Shown piece by piece: positions 9,855 through 19,444 of a stretch of 64,000 nucleotides of DNA; positions within the stretch are counted from its first letter, which is position 1, and every line of letters starts with the position of its first letter. The stretch comes from Sandaracinobacter neustonicus (GTDB taxonomy: Bacteria > Pseudomonadota > Alphaproteobacteria > Sphingomonadales > Sphingomonadaceae): contig NZ_VFSU01000029.1 in assembly GCF_006385875.1 (NCBI RefSeq), positions 1 through 64,000 of the forward strand. The letters run 5' to 3'. Under the pieces are notes generated by a model. It did not search any database and was not told the DNA's origin. It saw only the letters and a program-made list of their open reading frames with translations. The translations under genes and the position numbers were made by a program.

Positions 9855-10238
9855 TCAATCGTCCTTGCTTTCAGCCAGTTCGGCTTCGAAGCCCTGCGAG
9901 GCGGCGCTGATGGGCGGGATAGGGACTTTGTCCCCGCCGGCCTGGATTGGAACCCTGAAGCGCTGACGCGTCTGGTCGAGGCTTTGATGTCCGTCCACGG
10001 CGCGGTCCATAGCCTTGGAGATGAGCCTGAGTGAAGAGACGAAATGATGGATCGCATCCTGCCCGACCACTGCCGACACGGCCGCATCTGCGCGAGCGCC
10101 AGGAAGAAAGCCCACCAGCTTCGAACCACTCGCGAGGGCTCGAGCCAAATCGCCTTCGAACGTGTTCAGGTGATCTGCGATCTCTGCAGCGACTTCGTGC
10201 CGGCGATTATGGCTGCGGCGGAGTTGTGCAATGGACAT
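9855..10238 (-). CDS. Small soluble protein of duplicated module (copy A)
   Basis: A 127-residue predicted cytoplasmic protein, mostly helical. It has no family I can name but is clearly related to the protein at 23819-24172: SAVVGQDAIHHFVSSL aligns with SAVLGHDGVAAVARSV, and both end in a short GGDKVPIPP / PERNGIVP tail. The ATG at 10238 has a good ribosome-binding site (AAGGAG about 4 nt before it). It sits 49 nt after the LuxR-type gene and 33 nt before the membrane-protein gene. The His/Asp-rich middle could be ligand binding, but that is only a guess. Confidence 0.65.
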   Translation of the reverse strand: MSIAQLRRSHNRRHEVAAEIADHLNTFEGDLARALASGSKLVGFLPGARADAAVSAVVGQDAIHHFVSSLRLISKAMDRAVDGHQSLDQTRQRFRVPIQAGGDKVPIPPISAASQGFEAELAESKDD

Positions 10239-10287
10239 GACGCTCCTTCCCCGGGGATAGCCCGGAAGCTTGCAGGGGTTCGCCGTG

Positions 10288-10746
10288 TCAGCGGTTGAGC
10301 AGGAGAGCGAAATGAGAGACGGCGGCGATACCGCTGATCAGTACGCCTGCTCCCGCGGCAAGGGCCGCCAGAAGCAGCAGCGGCCAGACGATGCGCCATC
10401 GCAGACTCAAATCATTCCAGGGCCTGCCTTTCACTGAGAACGGCAAGACACTCGTTCTCGCCGCCACGACTTCAGTGTCGCCTTGGTGGCTCGGCAGGAC
10501 GGGATCCGGCCATCCCGAAACTGTGATCCCCACACTTTGGGGGGAGTGGCCTGCCTCATAGGCACGCAGAATCTGCGCGGCCGACAGGCTGTCACCCGCG
10601 TCAAGTTTTCTGCGGGCGGACTTGAGATGGTCGTGCACGGTATGGACGGAGAGGCCCAATGCGCGCGCGATCTCCTTGGCGCGCATAGGGTGCAGCAGCA
10701 ATCGGAGACACTCGCGCTCCCGTTCACTGAGCAAATCGACTCTCAT
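10288..10746 (-). CDS. Tail-anchored LuxR-type HTH protein of duplicated module (copy A)
   Basis: A 152-residue protein with a LuxR-type helix-turn-helix in the first 60 residues (LLSERERECLRLLL, then AKEIARALGLSVHTVHDHLKSARRKL), a variable linker, and one C-terminal membrane helix (RIVWPLLLLAALAAGAGVLISG). No receiver or autoinducer domain is present, so the DNA-binding part should be tethered to the inner face of the membrane by its tail. I chose the ATG at 10746 because the HTH begins straight after it; the frame extends upstream without family features. It is the first gene of module copy A; copy B has the same arrangement at 24254-24919. Confidence 0.75.
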   Translation of the reverse strand: MRVDLLSERERECLRLLLHPMRAKEIARALGLSVHTVHDHLKSARRKLDAGDSLSAAQILRAYEAGHSPQSVGITVSGWPDPVLPSHQGDTEVVAARTSVLPFSVKGRPWNDLSLRWRIVWPLLLLAALAAGAGVLISGIAAVSHFALLLNR

Positions 10747-10936
10747 GGAGAAAGGGTACAAGCCCCGCGCGGGTGGGCAAGTTCTAACGGATTCGGTGGC
10801 TTTCCGGGCAAGCTTGGGACTGGGCGTCCAGTACATGTGCAGGAGCCACAGTCCTTTGTGGAATGAGGGGTCGGACCTGCCCACTCATCATTGGTGCGCG
10901 CGGCACGACCACCGACGATGTCTGGGCTGCTTACGG

Positions 10937-11866
10937 CTATCGGGCGTGAAATTCTCCCGACGCCCCGCCGCCACGTTTACTGCGCCAATCGCTGCGAAAC
11001 CGGGACGGTGCGATCCCCACCACGCGCTTGAAGTGGGTCGACAGGTGGCCATGGCTTGGAAAGCCGAGTCCGTAGGCGATGTCGGAGATCGGGCGGTCTG
11101 TAGTGGCCAGAAAATCCATCGCCCGCTCTAGGCGGCGCCGGATCACGAACTTGATCGGCGGCGCGCCCGTCGTGGTCCTGAAGGACACGTTGAAATGGTT
11201 CGGGCTCAGGCCTGCCACCGCCGCAAGCGCATCCAGCGTGATTTTCTCGGTCAGATGGTCGTCGATGTAATCCAGCACATCAGCGAGTTTTCGAGGCTCC
11301 ATCCGTCCCTTCAGGGGTGTTCCAGGATTGGGCGTCCGGCGGTAGGTTCGGAACAGATGGACGAGAAGCGCGGTGGCGAGTCCTTCGGCCAATAATTGCG
11401 CAGCCTCGCTGTCATCGGCGAGTTCACGCCGAAGCCGCGCGGCAATCGCCTCGACCTCGGCATCCCGTCGCCCGATAACGGTGCCGATGTCCGCGCCTGT
11501 CTTGCCGCCGAAAGACGCGCCGATCTGCTCGACAAAGTCCGAACCGAAGGCGATCACCATTATCCGGGGCTGCCCCGTCCAGCGCTGGTAGAATGGACGA
11601 TCCCCCGGGTTCACATGCACAGCCCCGGTCCGGATCAGAGCCGTCTGCAATCGTCCGGTATCAGGTTCGCGCCATTCCATCTCGAACGGTTCGCCTTCAT
11701 GGACGACTGCGGTGAGCTGCGGAGCCCCGAGACGCCTGCCGGGATTGGGGGTCAGCGCACCCCGAGCGATGTGAATAGCGCCACGGCTCAGCCTGTGCGT
11801 GCGCTCGAACAGGGGCGAGCATCCCTCCGTGGCGAAATCGATCAGCCTGGGCGGATGGCAGGGCAT
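10937..11866 (-). CDS. AraC-family transcriptional regulator
   Basis: A 309-residue regulator with a two-helix-turn-helix AraC domain in the last 110 residues (LADVLDYIDDHLTEKITLDALAAVAGLSPNHFNVSF, then PISDIAYGLGFPSHGHLSTHFKRVVG). The N-terminal 190 residues would be a sensor domain but match no specific subfamily by eye. It stands 190 bp downstream of the start of the LuxR-type gene and is divergent from the fecI-like operon. It could regulate either one; nothing in the sequence shows which. Confidence 0.85.
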   Translation of the reverse strand: MPCHPPRLIDFATEGCSPLFERTHRLSRGAIHIARGALTPNPGRRLGAPQLTAVVHEGEPFEMEWREPDTGRLQTALIRTGAVHVNPGDRPFYQRWTGQPRIMVIAFGSDFVEQIGASFGGKTGADIGTVIGRRDAEVEAIAARLRRELADDSEAAQLLAEGLATALLVHLFRTYRRTPNPGTPLKGRMEPRKLADVLDYIDDHLTEKITLDALAAVAGLSPNHFNVSFRTTTGAPPIKFVIRRRLERAMDFLATTDRPISDIAYGLGFPSHGHLSTHFKRVVGIAPSRFRSDWRSKRGGGASGEFHAR

Positions 11867-12538
11867 CGGGGCGCCCCGTCTAGGTCATCAGGGGCGGGCG
11901 CCGCCCGATCCTGTTCCGACGATCCGGCGCCCGCGACCGGAATTCCCCGTAGCTGCGCGCGGTCTCGCCCCCACGCCGGCATTTTCTGTGGTCCAGAGGC
12001 TTAACCTCGACAACGCCTGAAACGCGCATACGCAAAATCCTTGTCCGTCGACCCCAATATTCTTCCACATGGCGGCACGGCCGCCCTGTCCTTCCGATCG
12101 CTTCGCCTTCCCCTCCAGACCCCGTTTCTCCTGGCGACCGATCAGCGCAAACTGGTGGGAATAGCCGCGTATCGTGAGGTGACTGTATATCCTGTCAGTA
12201 GAGTATTGCCGATATGCGAAGGGATGAATCGTCACCATTTCCGTGACATCTCCTCGCGTTGCGCCGGTCGGATGATGTGGCGCGAGCGTGTCGCCCGCAC
12301 TCATGTCGTATGGAGCTGCACGGCAAGGGCCGCATCCTGTCGACGGAGTTCAGCCGCGCGGGCCCCGCAGCCTCCGATGTCGCCTCGACCCCGGGGTCTG
12401 GCGTTGCGGGCGAACCGGGATACAATCGGCCGCCCTTCACCGAACACGCCGTCAACGAGGCGGGGACGCCACCAGCTTTTTCTCGCCGTGTCCGGGATCA
12501 AGAAGGCCATCATCATCGTCCCTTGGGAGAGGGCTTCC
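11867..12538. other. Divergent intergenic region between the AraC and sigma-factor genes
   Basis: About 670 bp. Frames are open over long distances on both strands because of the high G+C, but their predicted proteins are Arg/Pro/Ala-rich and show no family pattern. It must hold the promoters of the AraC gene and of the FecI-like operon. I found no clear repeat or RNA gene. Confidence 0.45.
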
Positions 12539-13084
12539 ATGACCGGCAGCGCCGAGCCGACAGTTGACGCCATGGCTGCGCTTCTGGACCGCCGGTTCCG
12601 AAAGCCGCTGATGAGCTATTTCCTGCGGCGCGTTCGCAGTCGCGCCGAGGCCGAGGATCTAACGCAGGATGTGTTCGTTCGCCTGCTCGGCGCCGCCGAA
12701 CGCCGGCCGATCGAGGATGTCGAGGCGCTCGTTTTCGTGACCGCCGCGAACCTCCTCAAGGACCGCGGCCGAACGGCCAAGCGGCGCAGCCAGATCGCCA
12801 TCTCGCCGCTGGACGATGCGACGATCGCAAACCTCAGTCGAGAATTTGTGGAGGATCGGACCCCCGAGCGCGTCTTGCTGGGCAGGGAGTCGATCGTCGG
12901 CATGCTCGCCGCCCTCGACGAACTAGGTGAGAGAACTCGGGACATCTACATCCTCTTCCGACTGGAAAGCATGAAGCAGGCCGAGATTGCGGCCCTGTTG
13001 AACATCAGCCGAAGCACGGTGGAGAAGGAAGTCATGAAGGCGACCCTGCACCTGGCGCTGCGGAACGGCCGAGATCGCCAATGA
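12539..13084 (+). CDS. FecI-like ECF sigma factor
   Basis: A 181-residue ECF sigma factor. Region 2 is seen as LLDRRFRKPLMSYFLRRVRSRAEAEDLTQDVFVRLL and region 4 as LDELGERTRDIYILFRLESMKQAEIAALLNISRSTVEKEV. I used the ATG at 12539, because the frame upstream lacks any family sequence and a purine-rich GGGAGAGGG lies before it. It overlaps the FecR-like anti-sigma gene by ATGA. With the downstream STN-TonB receptor it forms a transenvelope surface-signalling unit, which would turn on receptor expression when its ligand binds outside. The receptor is broken, so signalling is probably lost. Confidence 0.9.
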   Translation: MTGSAEPTVDAMAALLDRRFRKPLMSYFLRRVRSRAEAEDLTQDVFVRLLGAAERRPIEDVEALVFVTAANLLKDRGRTAKRRSQIAISPLDDATIANLSREFVEDRTPERVLLGRESIVGMLAALDELGERTRDIYILFRLESMKQAEIAALLNISRSTVEKEVMKATLHLALRNGRDRQ

Positions 13085-14091
13085 CCACTCCGCCCGACAG
13101 ATCGCCGCAGGACATCGTGCGTCTCGCCGAGGCGTCTGCCTGGCGTGTGCGGTTGACAGAAGACGGACTGGAAAGCTGCGACGCTTTCGAAGACTGGCGG
13201 TCCGATCCTGATAACGCGTCTGCCTGGGAACAGGTTGATGCACCCTGGCGACGGATGGGCGAGGAGGCCACCTCACCCGAGTTGATGGCCGCCCGGGTCG
13301 GCGCCCTCCAGCGCGCACGCCAGGCGGGGCGGAAGCGATGGTCGATGCAGCCGCATATCCTGAGGCTCGTTTCGCCTCTTGCGGTGGCGTTTCTGTTGCT
13401 GGGCGTGCTCGGGTGGCGCTGGGTCGCCCTGCAGCCCGACGTCTATCTGACGGGCCCAGGCGAACGCCGCGTTGTGAAGCTGGTGGACGGCTCCATCGTC
13501 TCGCTCGACTCCACCAGCGAGGTCCGGGTTCACTATACCGATAAGGCGCGCCAGTTGACGCTGGTATCGGGCCAGGCACGGTTCGACGTCGCGCACAATG
13601 CGGACCGTCCCTTCACCGTCACGGCGGGCGCACAGACGGTGGTCGCGACGGGCACAGCCTTCAACATCGACAAGCTCGGCGCCGAGGTACTGGTGACCCT
13701 GCTCGAAGGTCGCGTCACCGTGCTGAATCTGCCCGTCGGAGGGACGCCTTCGGCGCGGGTCGCAGGGCCGATGGCTCTCGCGCCCGGACAACAGGTCGTC
13801 ATTCGACAGACTGCGGATCCCGAGGTGAAATCCGTCAGCGCCAGTCGTGCGACGGCGTGGGAGACCGGCCAGCTCATATTCGAGGACGAACCCCTGTCGG
13901 ACGCCGTCGCCCGGGTCGCCCGATATGGCGGCCGACGCCTGTCGGTCGAGGGCAAGGCGGCCGATCTACGGGTTTCTGGCGTGTTCAAGGCGGGTGACAC
14001 CGCCACCTTCATCGATGCGGTGAGCGCCTATCTCCCGGTCGATGCGACCGCCGACACCAGTGGCGCCATCACGCTTCGGAGCCGTTCCTGA
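13081..14091 (+). CDS. FecR-like anti-sigma factor / sigma regulator
   Basis: A 336-residue inner-membrane protein. The N-terminal DUF4880-type segment (EASAWRVRL...DAFEDWRSDPDNASAWEQVD, residues 17-53) binds the sigma factor. A single membrane helix follows near 95-112 (LAVAFLLLGVLGWRWVAL), then the periplasmic FecR domain (LTGPGERRVVKLVDGSIVSLDSTSEVRV ... GQARFDVAHN ... FTVTAGAQTVVATGTAFNI) and a C-terminal STN-like region. It is coupled to the sigma gene by ATGA and followed after 93 nt by the TonB-dependent receptor. Its partner on the outside would be the N-terminal STN domain of that receptor. Confidence 0.9.
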   Translation: MTTPPDRSPQDIVRLAEASAWRVRLTEDGLESCDAFEDWRSDPDNASAWEQVDAPWRRMGEEATSPELMAARVGALQRARQAGRKRWSMQPHILRLVSPLAVAFLLLGVLGWRWVALQPDVYLTGPGERRVVKLVDGSIVSLDSTSEVRVHYTDKARQLTLVSGQARFDVAHNADRPFTVTAGAQTVVATGTAFNIDKLGAEVLVTLLEGRVTVLNLPVGGTPSARVAGPMALAPGQQVVIRQTADPEVKSVSASRATAWETGQLIFEDEPLSDAVARVARYGGRRLSVEGKAADLRVSGVFKAGDTATFIDAVSAYLPVDATADTSGAITLRSRS

Positions 14092-14184
14092 CAGGCGCGT
14101 GAATTTTATTTTGAGGAAGTGCGTCAGTCGGTCGTCTTTCTCACCCGAGCCCGAATACGGGCCAATCAAATCGGGGTCTCTTTC

Positions 14185-16401
14185 ATGTCTGCTGCAAGAA
14201 AATCCGTCGTGTCCGCGCGGCGCGGCCTGCTGTGTTCGTCGGCAATCGCCGTTGGCCTGGCGCTCGGCGTCATGGGGCCGGGCTCGGTCTCAGCTCAGGA
14301 GCGGACCGCGAGCTATGATATCCAGGGCCAGTCGCTCGCGACGGCGCTTCGCGAGTATGGCCGCCTCTCGGGCGTGCAGATCATCTTTTCGGAAGATCTG
14401 GTGCGCGGTCTTCGCGCGCCGGCCCTGCGAGGCGTGTATTCGGCGACGGACGCGCTTGAGCGATTGCTGGCAGGATCAGGCCTGGTCGCCCGCCGCACCT
14501 CCACGGGCGCAGTGATGATCGTAAGGGAGGGAAGTGGCCCCCAGGGAGAGGGGGCAGCCGCAGGGGATAGCGCGGCGGCCCGGGTCGAGGACGTGGTGGT
14601 GACCGGGAGCCGGATCACGGGCGTTCCACCGTCGTCGCCCGTGCACACCGTTACGCGCTCGGACATTGAGCAAGCCGGTTACGGAACCGTGGGTGACGTC
14701 ATTCGGAGCTTGCCCGAAAATTTCAACGGTGGCCAAAATCCCGGCGTCGTATCTGCTCCCTTAACGCTTCATAATAACACCACGAACAGCACGACAGTAA
14801 ATCTGCGTGGGTTGGGCTCGGATGCGACCTTGGCGCTTCTCAACGGTCGACGCCTGCCGCCGGATGGGTATGGTCAATCCGCTGATATCTCCACGATCCC
14901 GCTCGCAGCGATCCAGCGCGTTGAAGTGCTGACCGACGGCTCGTCCGCGATCTACGGCTCAGACGCCATAGCCGGTGTAGCCAACTTCATATTGAAGACC
15001 CGCTACGATGGCGGAGAAGTGAGTGCACGTGTCGGTGGGGCCACGCAGGGCGGTGGACTTGAGCAGGTCTATTCCGCGCTTGTCGGCAAGACGTTCTCGC
15101 GCTGGCACGCCTTGGCATCTGTCGAGTATCTGAATCGCGAAGCGATCTTCGCCCATCAGCGGGACTTCACGGCTACGGCGCCCGGAGATTCAAATCTGGG
15201 AAGGCAGGAAGAACGGACGTCTGCCATGGTATCCGTCGGCGCCGACATCACCAGTCGACTGTCATTCAATCTGGATGCATTATGGGCACATCGCCGCGCG
15301 ACTTACACGGACCATTACCAAGTCGCGCTTCCCGCCTACCCACACCAGATGGATCTTCCAAGCCACTCGATCGCTGGCGGTTTCAAGTTGGCTTTGCCGC
15401 TCGAATGGAACTTGCGCCTAGATGGCGGCGCTTCGTCCACCGACGCCACGGACATAAGCGGCTACTTAGGTATCGAGTTTAATTACCGTAATGAGACGAA
15501 TTTCGTAGAAGGTCTTGCAGAAGGGACTCTGCTCTCCCTTCCCGGCGGTGCCGTCAAAGTCGCGTTCGGAGGCGGACATCGCAACGAGAGGTTCGTCAGT
15601 GGATACACATTCCTCGGCATGTCGAGGCCGCTCGCCGCAGGTTCCCGAAACATAGATTACTTGTTTGCGGAACTTCGAATACCAGTCGTTTCATCTTATG
15701 ATGATTACGGTACGGGTGGAATGGATTTGAGTTTTTCCGGCCGAATTGAAGAGTATAGCGACTTCGGATCCTCCTCCACGCCGAAAGTAGGTTTGAGATA
15801 CGTTCCCATCCGCGGACTGGCCCTAAGAGGAACGTGGGGGGAGTCATTCAAGGCTCCATCGTTCTGGCAACTCTATACCGGACAATCCGCATATCTTGGA
15901 CTTGCGTCTATCTATGGTGGCATGGGTGGAGGAACCGTTATCCAGGCCAGTGGTGGCAATCCCAATCTGCGACCAGAGCGATCCACATCCTGGACTCTGG
16001 GTGCCGAGTACGAGCCTCCGAAAGTCCCGGGCATGAAGATCGGGGCGACCTATTTCAATATTGACTACACAGATAGGGTTATTACGCCGATCTCCACACT
16101 TACAACCGCGCTTACGGATCCTGCCTTCACCGATTTTATCATTCGAAATCCAACTCCGGCTCAACAGGCAGAAATAATTGGGCGCGCGCCAAGTCTAACA
16201 AACGGCACCGGAGCAACCTACGACCCCTCCTCTGTCATAGCTATCGTATTGCGCTATAACGCAAATGCCGCAGCCTATCAGGTAGAGGGCGTGGACCTCT
16301 CGTACCGTCAGACCTTTAATCTCGCCAAAGGAGAACTGTCGGCATTCGCCAATGCAACCTGGATACAGGTCAAGCAGCAGACATTGCCGACGTTGCCCTT
16401 G
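14185..16401 (+). pseudogene. TonB-dependent receptor with STN domain, C-terminus removed by the IS3 element
   Basis: An outer-membrane receptor. It has a signal peptide (residues 1-38, ending SVSAQ-E), an STN signalling domain (ASYDIQGQSLATALREYGRLSGVQIIF...), a plug domain (VEDVVVTGSRI, LRGLGSDATLALLNGRRLPPDG, VEVLTDGSSAIYGSDAIAGVANFI) and the beginning of the beta-barrel. The natural sequence stops at about residue 739 (FANATWIQVKQQTLPT); the last codons up to 16440 are IS3 end sequence. Receptors of this class run to roughly 900-1000 residues, so the last barrel strands are missing and the protein should not insert properly. FecIR-linked receptors of this kind accompany isopeptidase-type lasso-peptide clusters in related bacteria, and a lasso cluster lies just beyond the IS elements. 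Confidence 0.85.
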
Positions 16402-16475
16402 TGTCCGTCGTCAGAACATTTGGCACAACTCGCGGCGTAAGTTAGCGGAGTGCGGACCTCGTCTGGGGGTTGATG

Positions 16476-17456
16476 TTAGGCGGCGAGCTTGCGGTGTTGC
16501 AAGCGCCGATGTTCGATGGTCTGTCGCTTGATCCTTTCACGTTGTTTGATGATGGCTGGCGCCCTGCCGAAGTAGGCGTCGGCGGGCGTCACGTTGTTCA
16601 GGCTCTCGTGATATCGCTGGTGGTTGTAGTGCTCGACGAAGGCCTCGATCTGGGCTTCAAGGTCGCCGGGCAGGAAGTAGTTCTCGAGCAGGATGCGGTT
16701 CTTCAGAGTCTGGTGCCAGCGCTCGATCTTTCCCTGGGTCTGCGGGTGGCACGGTGCGCCGCGAACGTGGCTCATCTTGTTGGCTTCGATGTATTCCGCC
16801 AGTTCGCCGGCGATGTAGCTGGGGCCGTTATCGCTGAGCAGCCTGGGCTTGTGCAGTACCCTGGCGCTGTCACAGCCCGATGCGGCCAATGCCATGTCCA
16901 GCGTGTCGGTGACGTCCTCGGCGCGCATGTTGGTGCACAGCTTCCAGGCGATGATGTAGCGCGAGAAGTCGTCGAGCACGGTCGACAGGTACATCCAGCC
17001 CCAGCCGATGATCTTGAAGTAGGTAAAGTCAGTCTGCCACATCTCGTTCGGCCGGGTGGTCCTGGTGTGGAACTGATCGGCGGCCTTGATCACGACGTAG
17101 GCCGGGCTGGTGATCAGGCCGTGGGCCTTCAGGAGGCGGTAAACCGTGGCTTCCGATACGAAGTAACGCCTTTCGTCGGTAAAGCGCACTGCCAGCTCCC
17201 GTGGGCTCAGCTCGGACTGCTCCAGCGCCAGTTCGATGATCTGATCATGGATGTCAGGCGGGATCCGGTTCCATACGCGGCTCGGCGTGGATGGCCGATC
17301 TTCCAACGCCTCCGGCCCGCCTTCGAGGAAGCGGTCGTACCAGCGGTAGAACGTCCGACGGGCGATGCCGAGCTTGTCGAGCGTTCGCTTGGCAGGCAGG
17401 TGCGACTGCTCGACGATCCGGATGATCTCGAGCTTCTCGGATGCGGGATACCTCAT
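16476..17456 (-). CDS. IS3-family transposase OrfB (DDE integrase domain)
   Basis: An rve-type integrase with the DDE triad in WQTDFTYFK, LSDNGPSY and KIERWHQTLK. An N-terminal HTH-like region (EKLEIIRIVEQSHLPAKRTLDKLGIARRTFYRWYDRF) precedes it. The ATG at 17456 overlaps the orfA stop. The frame is open upstream to 17528, which permits an OrfAB fusion by -1 frameshifting at the A7 run of the coding strand (17485-17491). Confidence 0.92.
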   Translation of the reverse strand: MRYPASEKLEIIRIVEQSHLPAKRTLDKLGIARRTFYRWYDRFLEGGPEALEDRPSTPSRVWNRIPPDIHDQIIELALEQSELSPRELAVRFTDERRYFVSEATVYRLLKAHGLITSPAYVVIKAADQFHTRTTRPNEMWQTDFTYFKIIGWGWMYLSTVLDDFSRYIIAWKLCTNMRAEDVTDTLDMALAASGCDSARVLHKPRLLSDNGPSYIAGELAEYIEANKMSHVRGAPCHPQTQGKIERWHQTLKNRILLENYFLPGDLEAQIEAFVEHYNHQRYHESLNNVTPADAYFGRAPAIIKQRERIKRQTIEHRRLQHRKLAA

Positions 17457-17839
17457 TCGTCGCCTTCCCCATCCGCGATCATGCTTTTTTTCAGCAGACG
17501 GTTCTCGAGCGTCAGGTCGGCAACGCATTCCTTCAGGGCACGGGCCTCACGGCGCAGGTCCTGCACCTCGCCAGTGGTCGCGGCGCGGGCGGTGTCACCC
17601 GCCAGCCGGCGCTTGCCCGCTTCCATGAACTCCTTCGACCAGGTGTAGTACAGGCTCTGGGCGATGCCTTCCTTGCGGCACAGCTCGGCAATGCTGTCCT
17701 CGCCGCGCAGGCCTTCGAGCACGATGCGGATCTTGTCCTCGGCCGAGAAATGCCGGCGGGTCTGCCGCCGGATGTCCTTCACCACCCGCTCAGCAGGGGC
17801 CTTGGCAGGCGATTTTTTCAAGGAGTGCTGGGGCTTCAT
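17453..17839 (-). CDS. IS3-family transposase OrfA (HTH and leucine zipper), with slippery A7 site
   Basis: About 128 residues from the ATG at 17839 (MKPQHSLKK). The HTH_Tnp_1 segment RRHFSAEDKIRIVLEGLRGEDSIAELCRKEGIAQSLYYTWSKEFMEAG is followed by a leucine-zipper-like helix ending in TLENRLLKKSM. A run of seven A residues in the coding strand, at 17485-17491 of the given strand, lies just before the end. This is a standard IS3 programmed -1 frameshift position that joins OrfA to OrfB through LLKK-KHDRGWG. Confidence 0.9.
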   Translation of the reverse strand: MKPQHSLKKSPAKAPAERVVKDIRRQTRRHFSAEDKIRIVLEGLRGEDSIAELCRKEGIAQSLYYTWSKEFMEAGKRRLAGDTARAATTGEVQDLRREARALKECVADLTLENRLLKKSMIADGEGDE

Positions 17840-17924
17840 CTTCGTTCCTTCGTCACTACGACGAAGCCCCAACACTCCTTAATTCACAACCTCAAATCTG
17901 TGCCATAGGTGCTGACGGGGAACA

Positions 17925-18493
17925 AAGGCAAAGCCCCGGGCATGCGCGTCAAAGAGCATCTCCTGGGTCTCGCGCGGATAGGCCCGCACATACGGCGCCC
18001 GCGACCAGCACAACCGCATATGTGCCACCTTCACCCGCATCGGCTTGCCGGCGATCTCCACGTCCTCGTGGCTCCAATCGAACTGATACGCCTCGCCAGG
18101 TCGGAACATCAGCGGGATGAACACCTTGCTCATATCGCCGCTGTTGGTCCGACGTTCGCGCTTCCAGCGCGCCGCATAGCGCCGAACCGCATCGTAGGAG
18201 CCGGTGAAACCCTCGCGCTCCAGAAGGTCATGTATCCGAGTCAGCCGCAGCCGCTCACGCCGCGGCCGTTCCTCGTTCTGCGCCAACAACTCGTCCAGCC
18301 GTTCGCGAAATGGCCCGGTCTGCGGTCGAGGCTGCTCCTTGCGTTCATAGCTGAAATCCGCCTCCGGCGCACGGATCGCTTTGCGCACCGTGTTGCGCGA
18401 CAACCGTAAATCACGCGCGATCTCTTTGATCGGCTTACCGTCCCTGTGCTCCCGGCGTATCTTGGCAATAGTCTCCACAATCAACATCCCCAT
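17925..18493 (-). pseudogene. istA: IS21-family transposase IstA, truncated
   Basis: About 190 residues remain of a protein of roughly 500. HTH (IVETIAKIRREHRDGKPIKEIARDLRLSRNTVRKAIR) and the start of the integrase core (GEAYQFDWSHEDVEIAG, with the first catalytic Asp in the FDWS context) are present, then PRETQEMLFDAHARGFAF. The next residues (VPRQHLWHRF) are IS3 end sequence. The start is taken at the ATG at 18493; another lies at 18487. Without its other catalytic residues and IstB it is inactive. Confidence 0.8.
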
Positions 18494-18597
18494 CCTCGCA
18501 GCCTGGAAGCCCAAGCCGCGACGCCTCAACTCTGGAATGATGGGGGTCAATTTTAGACGCCGATCACCCCGCTAAGGGGTCAATTTTGCACGCCGCT
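17925..18597 (-). mobile_element. Left part of an IS21-family element, cut by the IS3 element
   Basis: One IS21 end and the first part of istA remain. The end carries two copies of a terminal repeat, GGGGTCAATTTTAGACGCCG at 18543-18562 and GGGGTCAATTTTGCACGCCG at 18576-18595, the multiple-repeat end structure of IS21 elements. The rest of istA, all of istB and the other end are missing. The boundary with the lasso cyclase gene lies at about 18597. Confidence 0.75.
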
Positions 18598-19444
18598 TCA
18601 CAAGAATTCTGGCATAGGCGCGCTCGTCCCCGCTAGCCGAATGCGTCGCCATCGTCATGAGTTGCGTCCGACCACTCCATTGCGCCAGACAGGCGGCGAC
18701 GATCGAGGAATCCAGTCCGCCGGAGACACCGACCAGAATACGGTCGAAACAGCTCGCCCAGGCAGCTATGCATCCCTGCACAAGCTCGTAGAGGCGGGTC
18801 TGTCGCTCCTGATCGCTGAGGTGCAGTTCGGGATCGACGAAATCCCAGGGCGACCAGAACGTGATGACCGCTTCCGAGCCATTGCGGATCGACAGGCCGA
18901 ACCCGGGAAGCACTTCCTTGACGCCCGCAAGGGCGGTTTCGCTTGTTCTGAGAGACGCCGTGGCGAGATAGCGGCGGGCGTGCGGCCATTGAATCTCCGG
19001 CGCGACGCCCGCGACCGCGAACAGCAGCGCGACGCTCGAACTGGCGATGAGCGCAGATCCAACCTTGAGATAGTAACATGGCACAGTCCCCGAAGGATCG
19101 CGAAGGATGCGCACAGCGCGCGAGCCCTTCTCCATTGTGAAGGCGACATATCCACCCCAGAAGTCCGTCGCCAGAGAAGCGCCGCCGGACTCCGCGATCC
19201 GGCGCCCTGCGGGCTCGTCGATCGTAGATAGACGTCTGGGCCGGGTTTCCCGGGAAAATAATGCACCGACGAGCATTCCGCTGGACGGGCCGAGATCCAG
19301 CGTGGAGGCTTCCATAGCTGTAAAGAGAGTGAGATCTCCACGACTGTCGGCTTTGAAAGGCCCGGCGACCCATCGCAATCGATCACCAAATCCTCGACGA
19401 AGACCCGCATCGGAGCAGAGCACAGCGAGATAGGTCGTATCCAC
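18597..19444 (-). pseudogene. Lasso-peptide cyclase (asparagine-synthetase-like), C-terminal half lost to IS21 insertion
   Basis: The first ~283 residues of a lasso-peptide macrolactam synthetase. The N-terminal glutaminase-like domain (WGGYVAFTMEKGSRAVRILRDPSGTVPCYYL) is followed by the AMP-forming core with its pyrophosphate loop SGGLDSS at 241-247. Family members have about 550-620 residues; here IS21 sequence enters after RAYARILVK, adding a short artificial tail before a stop at 18572. The regions that bind the precursor's side chain and complete the active site are absent, so ring closure should not occur. The start is a GTG at 19444 that shares its first G with the TAG of the preceding B gene (TAGTG), so B and C are coupled. 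Confidence 0.88.

Larger units (their letters stand above)
16402..17924 (-). mobile_element. IS3-family insertion sequence
   Basis: About 1.5 kb with overlapping orfA and orfB on the minus strand. The two ends form long imperfect inverted repeats: reading inward, the left end begins TGTCCGTCGTCAGAACATTTGGCACA and the right end TGTTCCCCGTCAGCACCTATGGCACA, with further shared GGAGTG and CTTCGTC-like blocks about 45 nt in. The boundaries are set from this alignment and may be off by a few bases. The flanks are different genes on each side (receptor and IS21 relic) with no shared duplication, so the element has taken part in a deletion rather than a simple insertion. Confidence 0.8.

Noticed and set aside
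12041-12538. In-frame extension of the sigma-factor gene
   Set aside because: Translation has no sigma-factor features and exceeds the family length by 160 residues.
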